NCBI GenBank assembly: GCA_050084515.1
Contig: CM114272.1
Span: 10,354,001-10,418,000 of the forward strand
DNA: 64,000 bases
Direction: 5' to 3'
Source of the DNA: Blasia pusilla
Lineage: Eukaryota; Marchantiophyta; Marchantiopsida; Blasiales
Part shown: one piece after another, positions 36,900 through 47,299 of the stretch
Numbering within the stretch: the stretch's first letter is position 1
How the letters are laid out: every line of letters starts with the position of its first letter
Notes under the pieces: generated by a model
The model's database searches: none
Seen by the model: only the letters and a program-made list of their open reading frames with translations
Told to the model about the DNA's origin: nothing
Position numbers and translations under genes: made by a program

Positions 36900-37430
36900 C
36901 GTGAAGAATTTTTCGGGCATAGTGAAACCTCTCACGGATTGGACCGCAAAGTTTGCCAATACTACATGGACCGAGGAAGTGGATAAAGCGTTCAATCGAG
37001 TCAAAGAGATCCTCTCGCAGGAACCAGTTCTGAAACTGCCGGAGTTTGAACAACCGTCGAGGTGCACACGGATGCTAGTGATTTTCGCGATTGCGGGAAT
37101 GTTGGTGCAAAAGGGAGACTCAGAGCATACGAAAGCAAGAAGCTGACCGACACCGAAAGGAGATGGCCTACTCATGAGAAAGAGTTGTTTGCGGTGGTTC
37201 ATTGCTTGAGGAAGTGGCGTCACTATTTGGGACTTCACAGGACTCGAGTATTCACCGATAACATATCGCTCAAGTATTTTGAGACCCAGGATCGCGTGAC
37301 GCCAAAACAACTTCGGTGGCATGATACCTTGGCGTTGATGAATGTGGAGCTAATCCACAAGCCGGGGAAAGACAATGTCATTCCAGATGCGTTAAGTCGC
37401 AGGGATGAACACATGCCATCGACGACACGA
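36900..37430 (+). pseudogene. RNase H of the family A element
   Basis: KPLTDWTAKF begins the tether region. TDAS (37,065) and the later ERRWPTHEKELFAVVHCLRKWRHYLG and VFTDNISLKYF are Ty3/gypsy RNase H signatures, followed by HKPGKDNVIPDALSR. There is one frameshift near 37,070-37,100. Confidence 0.8.
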
Positions 37431-38400
37431 GTGTTGAGAGCAATGTTCCCTAATGAAACAGACCTGGAAAGAAGGATTCGTGAAGGATACATGAAGGATG
37501 AGCAAGCGAGGGAGTACCTTGGGAAGTTAAAGCGGGGCGAAAAGGTGGCCAATCTGAGTTTGAGACACGGCTTGCTAAGGTTTAAGCAGAGCAGGATCTA
37601 TGTAGGTCAAGGCAAGCTACGAACCAAGGTGTTTGTGGAATGTCATGATGGACCTTTGGCGGGACACAAAGGGGAGAAATCCACTCTTGCTGTTTTGTCT
37701 AAGAGGTTCTTCTGGCCCAACATGAAGGAAGATGTTGCTCAATATGTGAAAACATGCGTGACCTGCCAGGCGAACCGCGTGTCTTATGCGAAGAAACAAG
37801 GTTTACTTCATCCTTTGCCAATCCCGGAGGGACCCTTGCAAAGCATTAGCATGGATTTCATTACGAGTCTTCCAGAATCTGAGGGATACAACGCTATACT
37901 TGTGATAGTTGATCGGTTTAGCAAGTTGGGGAGGTTTGTGCCGACGAGAGAGTCTGCGGACGGCCCACGCGACTTCCGACTATTCCTGGATGGTTGGTGG
38001 CGTCGCGCGGATTGCCTAGGAGCATTGTGTCCGATCGGGATCCGAAGTTTACGATGCCTTTTGGAAACATCTATTCAGGAGGTTCGGACCAAACTCAGCT
38101 TTAATCGGCCTTCCATCCTCAAACGGATGGGCAAACGGAAAAAGTAAACTCGGTCGTAAACCAATACTTACGGAATTACGTGAGTGCGGACCAAAGAGAT
38201 TGGGCCAAGTGGTTAAGTATGGCTGAGTATTGTTACAACTCGACTAAGCATTCTGCAACCGGAGAATCTCCGCTTTTCTTGGCGTATCAAAGAGAACCAG
38301 AAGGGCCTCTTGACTTAGCTCTTTCAAGGGCAATACATCGACACACACTCGTCAAGCAACGGCGGAATGTTTGTTAGTGGAAATGCAGAACGACAAGAGC
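37430..38400 (+). pseudogene. Integrase of the family A element
   Basis: The HHCC zinc region reads H-x-GHKGEKSTLAVLSKRFFWP then CVTCQANR. The core begins SMDFITSLPESEGYNAILVI. Downstream, VSDRDPKF and the FHPQTDGQTEK region are present but shifted in frame (about 38,025-38,150). The catalytic D, D and E positions are recognisable, but not in one ORF. Confidence 0.8.
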
Positions 38401-38559
38401 GAAGCGAGAAAGTCTCGCCAAGGCTCAACTAAGGTACGTAAAGCATGCTAACAAAAGTCGGCGCCATGTGAGTTTCAAGTTGGGGAACAAGTGTGGTTGA
38501 GTGTTAAGAATCTCACTCTTCCGAAAGAATTGTTATGAAAATGCCAAGTATCTTTGGAC

Positions 38560-38930
38560 CGTATGTGATCAAGGCAAAGCCGTTTGAGGATGTGTACACG
38601 TTGCTAAACGAGTTCAAGATTCACCCGACTTTCCATGTGTCATTATTGAAGAAGTATCTTCAAGACAATGTGCGTCCGGAGCGAAGGAGGATGTTGAGAC
38701 CACAACCGGTCATCGAAATGAGGAACCAGAGTTCGAGGTTGAGACTATTCTGCGTTCCAGGCGTAGGGCCACTGGCACGAGTACTTGGTCAAGTGGAAAG
38801 GCTATCATGTGAAAGAGGCGACTTGGATTGCGGAGGCGGATCTAGAACATGCGCAAGAAGCATTGCGTGACTTCAGATGGATGCAAGAAAGGCACGTCGC
38901 GTTAGTACATGGTGAAGCAATGGACATAAC
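38560..38930 (+). pseudogene. Integrase C-terminus and chromodomain of the family A element, broken
   Basis: FKIHPTFHVSLLKKYL marks the GPY-like end of integrase. A chromodomain follows (FEVETILRSRRRA, then in another frame YLVKWKGYHVKEATWIAEAD). The intact equivalent is seen in the minus-strand copy at 52,772-52,951. Chromodomains direct chromovirus integration to modified chromatin. Confidence 0.75.
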
Positions 38931-39600
38931 TCAGACCGAAAGCTTGGGCCGATAACCCGTTGTAACTAGAAAGGTTTAGTTGTTGCAATAAAGAAGACAT
39001 GGATTTGGAGATTCCATGCTTGTATTGTAATTTTGAGTTTGGTTTGTGCAAGGCAATGAGTAGTTCTTCATATGCTTAGGATGTAAGTCAAGGAGACCAA
39101 ACAATGAGTATTTGAGGTGAGAGCTTGTATTGAGATAAGGCATCTAGATCGGGACCAAGTGTTGAAGTACTAGCATTTGGGCTCGCCCTAACGTCGGCCA
39201 GGCAGATGAGTCTGTCTTGGGGTTTGTGGTGATCTCATTCATGTTTCATGACTGAACTTAGTGACGCGCCTAGGTGGAATCTGGTGACCCAAAAGTAGTA
39301 ATGAGTTGGCTAGGTAGACAAAGTGGTTGTTTACAAATAGTGAGTGAAGTGTTAGGTTTGAGACTTAGTGAGCTTATTTTGATAGTTAGATTAGTTTGGC
39401 GAGAACTAGTCTAGGCTCATCGAAAGAAGAAGCTAATAAGTCTAATGTCTAAGTCTTTTAGCGACAAACCTAAGACTTAAGCCAAAAAGAGGAATTGCGG
39501 GTTGCTACGTAACGCGATTCGTGTTAAGGGTCGGCTTCCCGAACTTAACATCAATAAGGTTTGCGTTGATGAGGACATCAACCTTCTAAGGAGGGGTGAG
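38931..39600 (+). other. 3' untranslated region and polypurine tract of the family A element
   Basis: No ORF; T- and G-rich. It ends in AAGGAGGGGTGAG directly before the 3' LTR, a typical polypurine tract. Confidence 0.7.
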
Positions 39601-40605
39601 TGTCGCGACCCTCATAACCAAACAACACCAAATACGCGCAAGCGAAACATCGAACTCAAAGGAACTCACGCCGCGAGGTTTGCGCTTTGGAGAGGCGTTT
39701 GGAGGAGTCTCTTGAAAAGTCTAAGAGACGAAACGTGGAACAGAGTTGTGCGTTTCATGCGTTAGTGGTCGCGACCAGGAAACCTAGACCAAACGCGAGC
39801 CGAGACTTGAGATGAGTTGAGTCTCGGAGGTTGGTTGCCAAGGAGGTGAGAACGATTTGGAACACGGCTAGCGTTTGGGAGAATCTGACTGTGTTTAGGA
39901 CCATAACGTTGAGCTCCGAGATGCGTTCGGGACAAGTAAGGGCGCGTTGAAAGCTGATCTTGAGACGCTTCCAACGCACCAAAGATCTCAGCAAACGCAT
40001 AAGTACAGGCTGAGATATTGGCCGAAAACGATTCAGAGAGCAATCGGGTTGAGGGCCAGTGGAGGGCAGGTGTCTTTCCTAAATGTAGGGGCCCCGGAGA
40101 TCCCCAGAAGTACTAGTAAGGGGAGTACCTTCTCTGAGATGTCTCGGGAAACGAAACCCCACTTTGGGCGCCAAACGGCGTTTGAGGCACGGGATGAAAC
40201 GGGAGTTTGGCGCTGAAACGAAACCCAAACCTGATCCAAGGGAGTGGACTTTGTACGCCACACTTGGATTCCAACCCGAGATTCACCGTGCGAGTCTTGG
40301 TGAGGAACTCATTGGATGTTCACGATTGGAACCGCTAGCGCTAAACGCCGTTTGAGTTCTGAACCGACTGAAAGTCTGTCCCAAGTCTTCGAGACTTGCC
40401 CGTGTTGGAAACCGCGAAACTAGGAAGGTTGAGCTTGAAGAGAGATTCCGAGACGAGAACTCGGAAAGTAATCCCGCTGATTGATCCAAGACCCGACTAA
40501 CCGAAGTGCGTGTTTGGATGCAGATCAGCGTTGAGAGCGTGACCTACTGAACGCACGCTTCCACAACAAACAAGATTAACGTTCAAGGAGAGTAGGCGCA
40601 CGACA
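39601..40605 (+). repeat. 3' LTR of the complete family A element
   Basis: 1,005 bp, starting TGTCGCGACC after the purine tract and ending GCGCACGACA before the CAGGT duplication. Confidence 0.95.
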
Positions 40606-40841
40606 CAGGTAGGGACTGTTTTTTATTATTGAAGGAGATCTATCATCTATTTTTATCTAGTTGATACCACCACAAAATACAAAAGTGTATGTACCATAGT
40701 CACTTATTGCAGGATATAAAGAAAAACAACAAGAATAAATGAGTGAATCCAATGTTCTACAAAATTTAAATCAAACACCATATGTAATCAATGTTATAAT
40801 CTTGAAACAAGGTCATCTGAAAATCTTAAGCCTCAAAAATC

Positions 40842-41111
40842 CTAATGTACGAGCTTCTTTAAGCTCAACTTTGGCCAAATAATTGAACTTCCAAGTGCAT
40901 CTCCAAGTGTGAGTTGAGCAGGTTCATCCATTGTATTCGGCTCCCATAGTTGGTAATCAGGTTGCGTGGTATCCTTCAAGTCCACTCTAACCAAACCAGG
41001 GCCAATATCCTTTCTATAGAACTTGTCGCGCCCACTCAAGCCTGAAACTACTCCATGACCTAGAATATTTCGGCTGAGTTCTGGTTGTGTAAGATGTACT
41101 TCTTCTCCCAA
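40842..41111 (-). pseudogene. Fragment of a plant DNA-transposon or host-domain ORF
   Basis: Ninety codons with KDIGPGLVRVDLKDTTQPDY and TLGDALGSSIIWPK. The combination of GPG-VRV, PD-QL and LGDALG-x-x-x-WP resembles domains in plant CACTA (En/Spm) transposon-associated proteins. Splice-like AG/GT sites flank it. No transposase catalytic core or terminal repeat is visible, so it is at most a remnant. Family assignment is from memory and tentative. Confidence 0.4.
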
Positions 41112-41599
41112 TCGCTACATACATGCCATTTCAATTAGGAAGTTACTTATGAACATAGCAACATTGAAATAAATCAGTAAACTAAAACATAATCATTACC
41201 TTGGTGTAGGTACATCCACCTGTTGGAAAATTCTTTGAAAAGCTGACAAGCCCCACCTGGTTGGGGTAGGCAACATAAGAATAGAAACAAAAATGCGCGT
41301 GTATTCACAAATTTTTTATTTCCATGGAAAAAAAGAAAATGGAACGTCAACTAGTGGGAAGTTTTATTATTTACCCTTTTTTTCTTGCTGTTGAGCACTT
41401 TCAGGTCACATTCTGAAACACTACCCATATTCTGTGAGAAAATAGAAAGTGACGAAATCACTAAAAGTTTTACAAAACTAAGAGATACAAAGTGCGTACG
41501 TGCGCTCAAAGAAGAGCTTCGATGGAACCTGAACATGGAAATAACTCGACATACGAGAATACACTACCACTGCGGCTCTCGACTATTTCACTACTCGAG

Positions 41600-42268
41600 A
41601 AACTAGGGTTTTTTACCTATTTTTCTTCATTTCTATTAATAGAAAAAGTTTTCCAAGTGCTGCGCCCTTGGACCCCCGCAACTCATTAGAATGCCCCGGA
41701 CTCTGATGCAATATAGCGTTAGATAATCCTAGTAACGCTACTCCAGAAACCACCTACGTCATATTACTATGACTCCTTCGACGTCTAAGTTGGAACCATC
41801 AATCTAGGCTTCTCCTCATACAAGGGGGCCGATCAAATTAATGATGCTCAGACAAGTGGATGTTGAGAATCCAACACCCCCCCTCAATATCCACTCTCAT
41901 GTGGACTACTGTCTTGGACCGATGCCAAGACCCTTCAAATGTCGGTGAAGTTGATCTTCGTTCAAAGCTATCGTGAAGATGTCTGCACGATTATCCTGTG
42001 TTGGACAATAGACTAACTTCAAAACCTCTCTCTCGATCAACTCACCAAAAAAATGATACTGAATCTCTATGTGCTCTGTACGAGCATGAAACACAAGATA
42101 ATGTGCTATGGCAATGCAACTCTGATTGTCACACCACGTTACAGTAGCACTTTCTGGTGCTTCCCCTATGTCCTCCAATATCCATCTCAACCATACTGCT
42201 TCAGAAGAAGCATAACAAGCCGCCTTGTACTCTACCTCGGTAGAAGAAAGAGCCACTGTCATGACCAT
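41600..42268 (-). mobile_element. Truncated Ty1/copia element (3' part)
   Basis: The minus strand at 42,268-41,906 encodes the copia RNase H end: TVALSSTEVEYKAACYASSEAVWLRWIL, ATVTWCDNQSC, ADIFTIALNEDQLHRHL. It is followed by a purine tract (minus GAGGGGGGG) and an LTR that begins TGTTGGATTC at 41,876 and extends left; its outer end is not resolved. The 5' part of the element is missing to the right of about 42,270. Confidence 0.8.
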
Positions 42269-42280
42269 ACAGATTATGTC

Positions 42281-44100
42281 GTAGAGTATAGTGTGCTAGT
42301 AGAGGCCGTACCTTATGTAGGGCCGTAGTGTCTAGGTAGAGATGCGGTTTCATACATAGGGTTGGGGGTTACTCCGTTGAGGGTGACTTTTCCAGTAGGG
42401 CTCGCTCTTAGATTGGAGGATATAGTGTGGAGTGCACTCAAAGGACAGTTAGTTCTTTGAGTTGAGCTTGTTGCGTTGGGAGTTAGCCTTGGTAGTGAGT
42501 AGAGCTCTTGGCTATGGTGGTTCCCGCAAGCTTCGACCTGGATTCTCCCATCGTGGAGTGGGTTTGGCTTGATTGTATGTGATTCTATACGTGTTTTATG
42601 ACAGTATGTCTTTCACGGATTTCACTCAAAGAACTGGTGTAGATCGATGGTAGCTTCGATCGTGGATCAGTAGGATCTGGTTAGGGCTGATTGTGTACTC
42701 AGCCGTGGATGTTCATAGCTTATGGCCTATGTTGGAGGTAGGAATCTGGTGCATGGTTGGTTGGGAAAGAAGCGCATTGCTGAAAGATTTCCAACGCGCT
42801 TTAGATCGCCGGATTTCGTCAAGGGAGTTGGAAGTTATCAAGGATTGAAGATTCTGGTTCGTGTTCGACGGTTTTTTGATGTGGAGAGCTTGGAGTGCAG
42901 AAGCTCTGTTGAAGTCATGTAGATCGGGTGAGAGGTTCCTGTTGCTACCTGTATCGTGATCTCATGTGAAGCTATTTGCTTGAGTGTGTGGAGCGTTGCG
43001 GATTTCTTTGTGCATGAATCTAGGTGGAAGCGCTGTCTGATTTGCAATTTTGGATGTGTATGGACAACAAGTTTGTCTGATTTTTAGCTCAGAGTACAAA
43101 GCTTGGTTGTAGCTGAATTTTTGTGGAGAGATAGCTATGGTGGCCAATTGAATTCTGGTTGAAACAGATTCAATTTTGGTTGAGGACTTGTGGAGTAATT
43201 TTTTATGGCTATGGTGGACAGGAGATCGGAGGGGCTGGTTGGCTGGTGACTCGTCCGTTGTTGGAGACGCCTATCCCGTTGGGGGCGCCCTGGTTGGGCC
43301 TCTCTCCATAGTGAAGCATGGCGAAACGGGGCGATAGGGGCATGGCTCGGCGTTTCGAGGCAACTCGGGGCGAGTGGGCATGAGAGGCGGAGTAAGGAGC
43401 AAGGAGCAAGCAAGCAAGCTTGCTTGCTTGAGTGTGAGGCAATTTTTGCAGGATTTTTGAGTTGAGTGTTGCATAACTGGTCATCCATCTTTGGGCTGTT
43501 CTGCCTAGAAGATGCTTAACTACTCAGTTCTTAACTATGCCAGTGTACACACTGGTGTAGCTCATTTGGTGCTATTTGGAGATGTGTTAGGCACTTTATG
43601 CATCTCGGGTTTTTGGTTGATGGACCACTAGCGCATAGTACGGTGTGGCCTTTCCATGCAGGTGATATTTTCAAGTGCTGCGAGTACGACTAGCACGTCA
43701 TCGACCAGCGGCGGAGTAGCTATTGCATTAGAATTGTGTGGTGGGTTTTGTGGATTCAGGGGGCGCCATGTTTGGTGGATTGTATTACCTTGATTTCCAT
43801 TTGCGATTGGAGGGTTGTTGTTGGACTTCCTGTGTTTGGATCTCCTCCAGCGTTGCTTCTTGCTTGCGCGCCCATTGTTAGGATTGATGCTGATTTCCAG
43901 AGTAGTTTTACTCTTGTGTGCTATCGGTAGTGAGGCTGGAGTGATGACCAGTAGACCATGGGAGGCTTCTTTTGGTGATGACAGGTTAGGTTGCCCACAC
44001 CCATAGCTAGTAGAGGTAGAATAGTACAGCAACATCGACGTCACTTGGTTACTTAGTGGTGGTGATTTTCTGGTGGTGCGGCATCGGCGTTGGTTATCAT
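42281..44100. other. Possible leader of an older plus-strand family B element
   Basis: G/T-rich on the plus strand, no supported gene. Short overlapping ORFs on both strands look incidental. Because a family B gag in plus orientation starts just downstream, this may be its 5' leader or LTR, but I could not match it to the family B LTR. It contains a 24-bp perfect palindrome at 43,407-43,430. Confidence 0.35.
43407..43430. repeat. 24-bp perfect palindrome
   Basis: (CAAG)n meets (CTTG)n around AAGCTT: three CAAG-type units followed by their exact reverse complement, with no spacer. Confidence 0.85.
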
Positions 44101-44465
44101 GGAGCTGTTTGGTGGTTTCGTTGGGGACCGTGGTGCGGATAGTGATGGTTTTACATAGAGTGGATTGAGGTGTTGGCTACCTTTTCCACTTCTGACGGTT
44201 GATGAAGAGGAGGACGAGGGTGTTCCAAACACCGAGTCTTCTACGTTGTTATCGAGTGTTGCAGCTCCATTGATTTGGGACATGGAAGGGATATATGGGG
44301 CCATGAAGGGCCCACGACAATACTTGGGTGCAGTGGGCACCATTGAGTTGGAGGACTTCATTTAGGAGTTTGATATGTGGTGTGATATGCAGATGTTGCG
44401 GAACGCCACATGGTTTACACCCTTCTTGGCTTGGAATGGGTTGTTTCAGCAATTGGAGGGACCAC
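44100..44465 (+). pseudogene. Gag N-terminal part of an older family B copy, split by insertion
   Basis: The plus-strand frame reads YLGAVGTIELEDFI, a stop, EFDMWCDMQ and FTPFLAWNGLFQQLEGP. This aligns with the minus-strand family B gag at 58,947-58,606 (GAVGTIDLDDFIQEFDTWCD, FMAWKGLFQHLEGPP). It stops exactly at the left end of the family B insertion (44,466) and resumes at 60,789. It is therefore an older, opposite-strand copy of the same family. Confidence 0.8.
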
Positions 44466-44798
44466 TGTCGTGCGCATACATATCGCTACACAACATACAT
44501 CGCTCGTCACATCTACACCACACAATACCGATCTTCCCCACACACGGGTCAATCCACACATGTACAAAAATCAACTCATACATATACATGGAGATCACAC
44601 AAAAATAAAGAGTAGTAAAAACGGCACACCCGGCCTAAAACTCCACTCCTCAATCCACATCGGCATATCGAGCCTCGTCCACCCTGTGCTATCAAGGAAT
44701 CCGGACGCTAGCACCCTAATCCTAGCTCACACACATACAAGGGAGGTGCTCCAACGGCCCAAGATGAGAAAGATGGCTTAGGAAAGCCATCTTCCTCT

Positions 44799-44808
44799 CT
44801 TATATAGG
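44799..44808 (-). promoter_or_regulatory. TATA box in the family B 3' LTR
   Basis: Minus-strand CCTATATAAGAGAGG is a near-ideal plant TATA box. It is followed on the minus strand by a short hairpin (GATGGCT/AGCCATC). The identical motif is at the same place in the right LTR. This suggests the transcription start lies 25-35 bp farther left. Confidence 0.65.
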
Positions 44809-44850
44809 TTGGGAAGAGCCAAAAGGCTCTTCCCCTAAAAATAGCCCTTC

Positions 44851-44882
44851 CCTTGGTAACCTGTGCGCACAGGTTACCAGGG
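44851..44882. repeat. 26-bp palindrome in the family B LTR
   Basis: TGGTAACCTGTGC and its exact complement GCACAGGTTACCA lie back to back. The corresponding site in the right LTR has different bases (GTAACTG...CAGTTAC) yet can still pair. Confidence 0.75.
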
Positions 44883-45081
44883 GCAGGTGACCTGGTCAAC
44901 AAGTTACCCGGCTGTAAAAGACCTCAACATGAAAGTCATCAGAAACGACGTTCCTGACACAATGGACCTATCCTCAACCTCATCCAACACTGTGGGACAA
45001 AGTTACACTCAAGATAGTCCGCTGGCTCCTACGCCCTATCCACGATAGATCTCGGCCTATCGGCTACTCAGATGTGACAAC

Positions 45082-45217
45082 TGTCGTGCGCATACATATC
45101 GCTACACAACATACATCGCTCGTCACATCTACACCACACAACACCGATCTTCCCCACACACGGGTCAATCCACACATGTACAAAAATCAACTCATACATA
45201 TACATGGAGATCACACA
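45082..45217 (-). repeat. Extra copy of the LTR outer 136-bp segment
   Basis: Near-identical to 44,466-44,601 (TGTCGTGCGCATAC...GGAGATCACACA), separated from the LTR by two bases. Directly to its right is CCGCCCCCCT, which on the minus strand is a purine tract. The arrangement segment-LTR core-segment is abnormal for a 3' LTR junction. Confidence 0.85.
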
Positions 45218-45301
45218 ACCGCCCCCCTAGCTGGCAGTTGGATCCCCCTAACTCCAGATAGAAAATATCACATCTCTTTGACATGGCCTACTACCCTATA
45301 C

Positions 45302-45436
45302 ACATCTCGGACACATCCATCGTCCCGTGGGAACCACATCAAGAGGGGGGGTCAGACATGACATATGCCACCCTCGAGAACAACCATCACATACCAACAT
45401 GGTGGCTGCACCCCTCGCAAATCCGCACAACATACA
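45302..45436 (-). pseudogene. PHD finger at the C-terminus of the family B integrase
   Basis: The last 45 residues of pol form a canonical C4HC3 PHD finger: RCMLCG, then LVCDGCSRGWHMSC, then GRWMCPRC. Spacing is C-x2-C-x11-C-x2-C-x4-H-x2-C-x14-C-x2-C, with the conserved Trp two residues before the seventh ligand. All eight zinc ligands are present, and the frame ends in a stop right after. PHD fingers read histone H3 tails, usually H3K4 status. It occupies the position of the chromodomain in family A. The domain itself is open; the polyprotein around it is broken, hence the pseudogene label. Confidence 0.9.
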
Positions 45437-46600
45437 CCTCAAGCCTGCAGGTACCACTACCAAGCTCGGATCCACCGTCCCATCTACGTTCGGAAGATGA
45501 CATGGCGCACAATTGCGCACATGATCCTTCCAAACCATAGCATCCCGTCCCTCCAACATGAGGACTCCGGTCGGTAATACCTCGCGACACGTAGGATCGC
45601 GCCATGCAAAGATGACATCTAGCGTCGTGGGTGCCGCCTGCTGTAAATACACGTAATCTCCAGGATGAAACCTCCTAATCCCTGGACGATAACCTCCTCC
45701 ACGAATGGTCGCGTACCTCAATGTATCTCTATGCTAGGCAATAGCTAAGTTCTCAAAGGCCATAGGCATAACTCTACGATAAACTTCAGCCCTCTAAGAA
45801 CATGCTTGCACCCACACATCTGGATCATCAAGATCTAACACCTCCGCCATGTCACGTCGAATCGCTGCAGATAAATCTGGCTCTCTCCCAAAGAGCAAAA
45901 AGTACGGTGAAAATGACGCCAAGGATGCGTGCCGACTAAAGCGATAACCCATAGTGTAGGTCCCACTCCCTCAACTGTCCCCGCTGCAAGCCATACTTGC
46001 GCAATCCTCACTTCACGGTCTGTACCACTCTCTCTGCCAACCCATCCGCCTTAGGATGATCCCTGGACATGGTGCGGTGATCTATCAGCGCCTGATCACA
46101 CAAGGCCTGAAACTCTCCCCTGAACTCGATACCCTGGTCAGTCAACACCTCCGCCGGTGCACCAAAGTGACTAAGCACACGATCTAGAAACGCATAAGCT
46201 GTTCCCTCGCTCGCCTTTTCTGGTAGTGCCACCAACTCTATCCACTTGGAGAAATGCTCCACCATGACCAACACATACCTATGATGACGCCCTGTCAATG
46301 GCAAAGGTCCCGCAAAGTCTAAACTCCACCGATAACCTAAACCCATAATCGGCAAAGGATGTAACTGCGGAGTGGGAGCATTGAAGGATGCTCGCACTAT
46401 GTCACATACCATACATCTGGCCACAAATTGTTGTACCCCAGTATGCATGCCGCGCCTGTCATCGAACCAGGAGTAATTTCGTAAGTACGCTTTACTCCAA
46501 AATGTCCCAACTCCTAATGGGCATGTCGCACTACACGTGCTCGCTCGGAAGGATGAGGTACCACTCGTATCCTACCATCTCCCCATACCCATAAAATGTG
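45437..46600 (-). pseudogene. Integrase of the family B element
   Basis: From right to left: a zinc-binding region with GHFGVKRTY and CMVCDIVRASF, then the catalytic core with SLDFAGPLP (D), VLTDQGIEFRGEF (D) and ADGLAERVVQTVK (E). All three acidic residues are visible, the last two in one ORF (46,448-46,008). Then comes FSPYFLLFGREPDLSA and a C-terminal region with FHPGDYVYLQQ (about 45,660) leading into the PHD finger. At least two frameshifts and stops interrupt it (near 46,450-46,500 and 45,730-46,000). Confidence 0.85.
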
Positions 46601-46769
46601 AGTCCCCTCCCACCTGAACCTCTTGGCTCTGTGTAGGATCCGATCCCGCTCCATAGCACTCACTGTACTCGCAATGACGCCAGTGCGCAAGAACTCCACA
46701 ACCTCCACGTCGTCATGGATATCACGACTACCTGTCGCCTCCTCACTAACCTCCGGATCCAAAGACTCA

Positions 46770-47285
46770 TCATCCAATCCCACCACTGGAGTCATCACCG
46801 TGGGCGACCGCCATAGTCAACCAACAAAGATAGGCAGATGCATGCCAACCATGCACCATCTCCTCATCACTCTCTCCGTGCCATCGAGCTCCTGTGTCGT
46901 CTCTCTGACTCGGACATGGGTTACGACTCAACCCATCCGCATCCTGGTTCAGCCGACCTGGCCTATGAACCACCTCGAACTCATACTCCTATAGTAATAG
47001 AGCCCACCTGGCAAGCTTTCCCGTAAGCTTGTCGGACTCCATCAACCACCTCAACGGCTGATGATCAGTGATAAGTGTGAAAGGGTTGCCGAACAAATAG
47101 CACCTGAAATGTGCCACGGCCCACACTGCAGCCAAGCACTCTCCCTCGTAGGAGCTGTACTTTGCCTCTGCAATGTTGTTCGATCGGCTCGCGTAAGCCA
47201 CAACGAACTCCCTCTCCTCGTCATCCCTCTGAGTAAGCACTGCTCCTAGACCCAACATGCTCCAATCCGTATGTAACTAGAATAG
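46770..47285 (-). pseudogene. RNase H of the family B element
   Basis: LGAVLTQRDDEEREFVVAYA, KYSSYEGECLAAVWAVAHFR, TLITDHQPLRWLM, and after one stop VHRPGRLNQDADGLSR. These are standard Ty3/gypsy RNase H motifs in order. The catalytic E of YEGECLA and D of TDHQPL are present. Confidence 0.85.
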
Positions 47286-47299
47286 GCGACCCCTAACCG

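Larger units (their letters stand above)
33280..40605 (+). mobile_element. Complete chromodomain Ty3/gypsy retrotransposon (family A)
   Basis: 7.3-kb element with LTRs at 33,280-34,287 and 39,601-40,605. Both begin TGTCGCGACC and end GCGCACGACA. A perfect 5-bp duplication CAGGT lies at 33,275-33,279 and 40,606-40,610. A primer site follows the 5' LTR and a purine tract (AAGGAGGGGTGAG) precedes the 3' LTR. The order is gag, protease, RT, RNase H, integrase, chromodomain. The two LTRs are nearly identical, differing mainly by single-base indels, which points to recent insertion. Yet the coding region is broken by many one-base shifts. Confidence 0.95.
44466..45079 (-). repeat. 3' LTR of the family B element
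   Basis: 614 bp. In plus orientation it runs TGTCGTGCGCATAC...CAGATGTGACA. The part from 44,601 to 45,079 repeats at 60,300-60,788. The outer 136 bp (44,466-44,601) does not occur in the right LTR but is repeated at 45,082-45,217. Confidence 0.8.

Noticed and set aside
41385-41689. Plus-strand ORFs of 65-73 codons
   Set aside because: They lie opposite the LTR of the truncated copia element and have no motif.
43628-44044. 138-codon minus-strand ORF rich in Asn and Pro
   Set aside because: No motif, and it lies opposite the presumed leader of a plus-strand gag; probably incidental.
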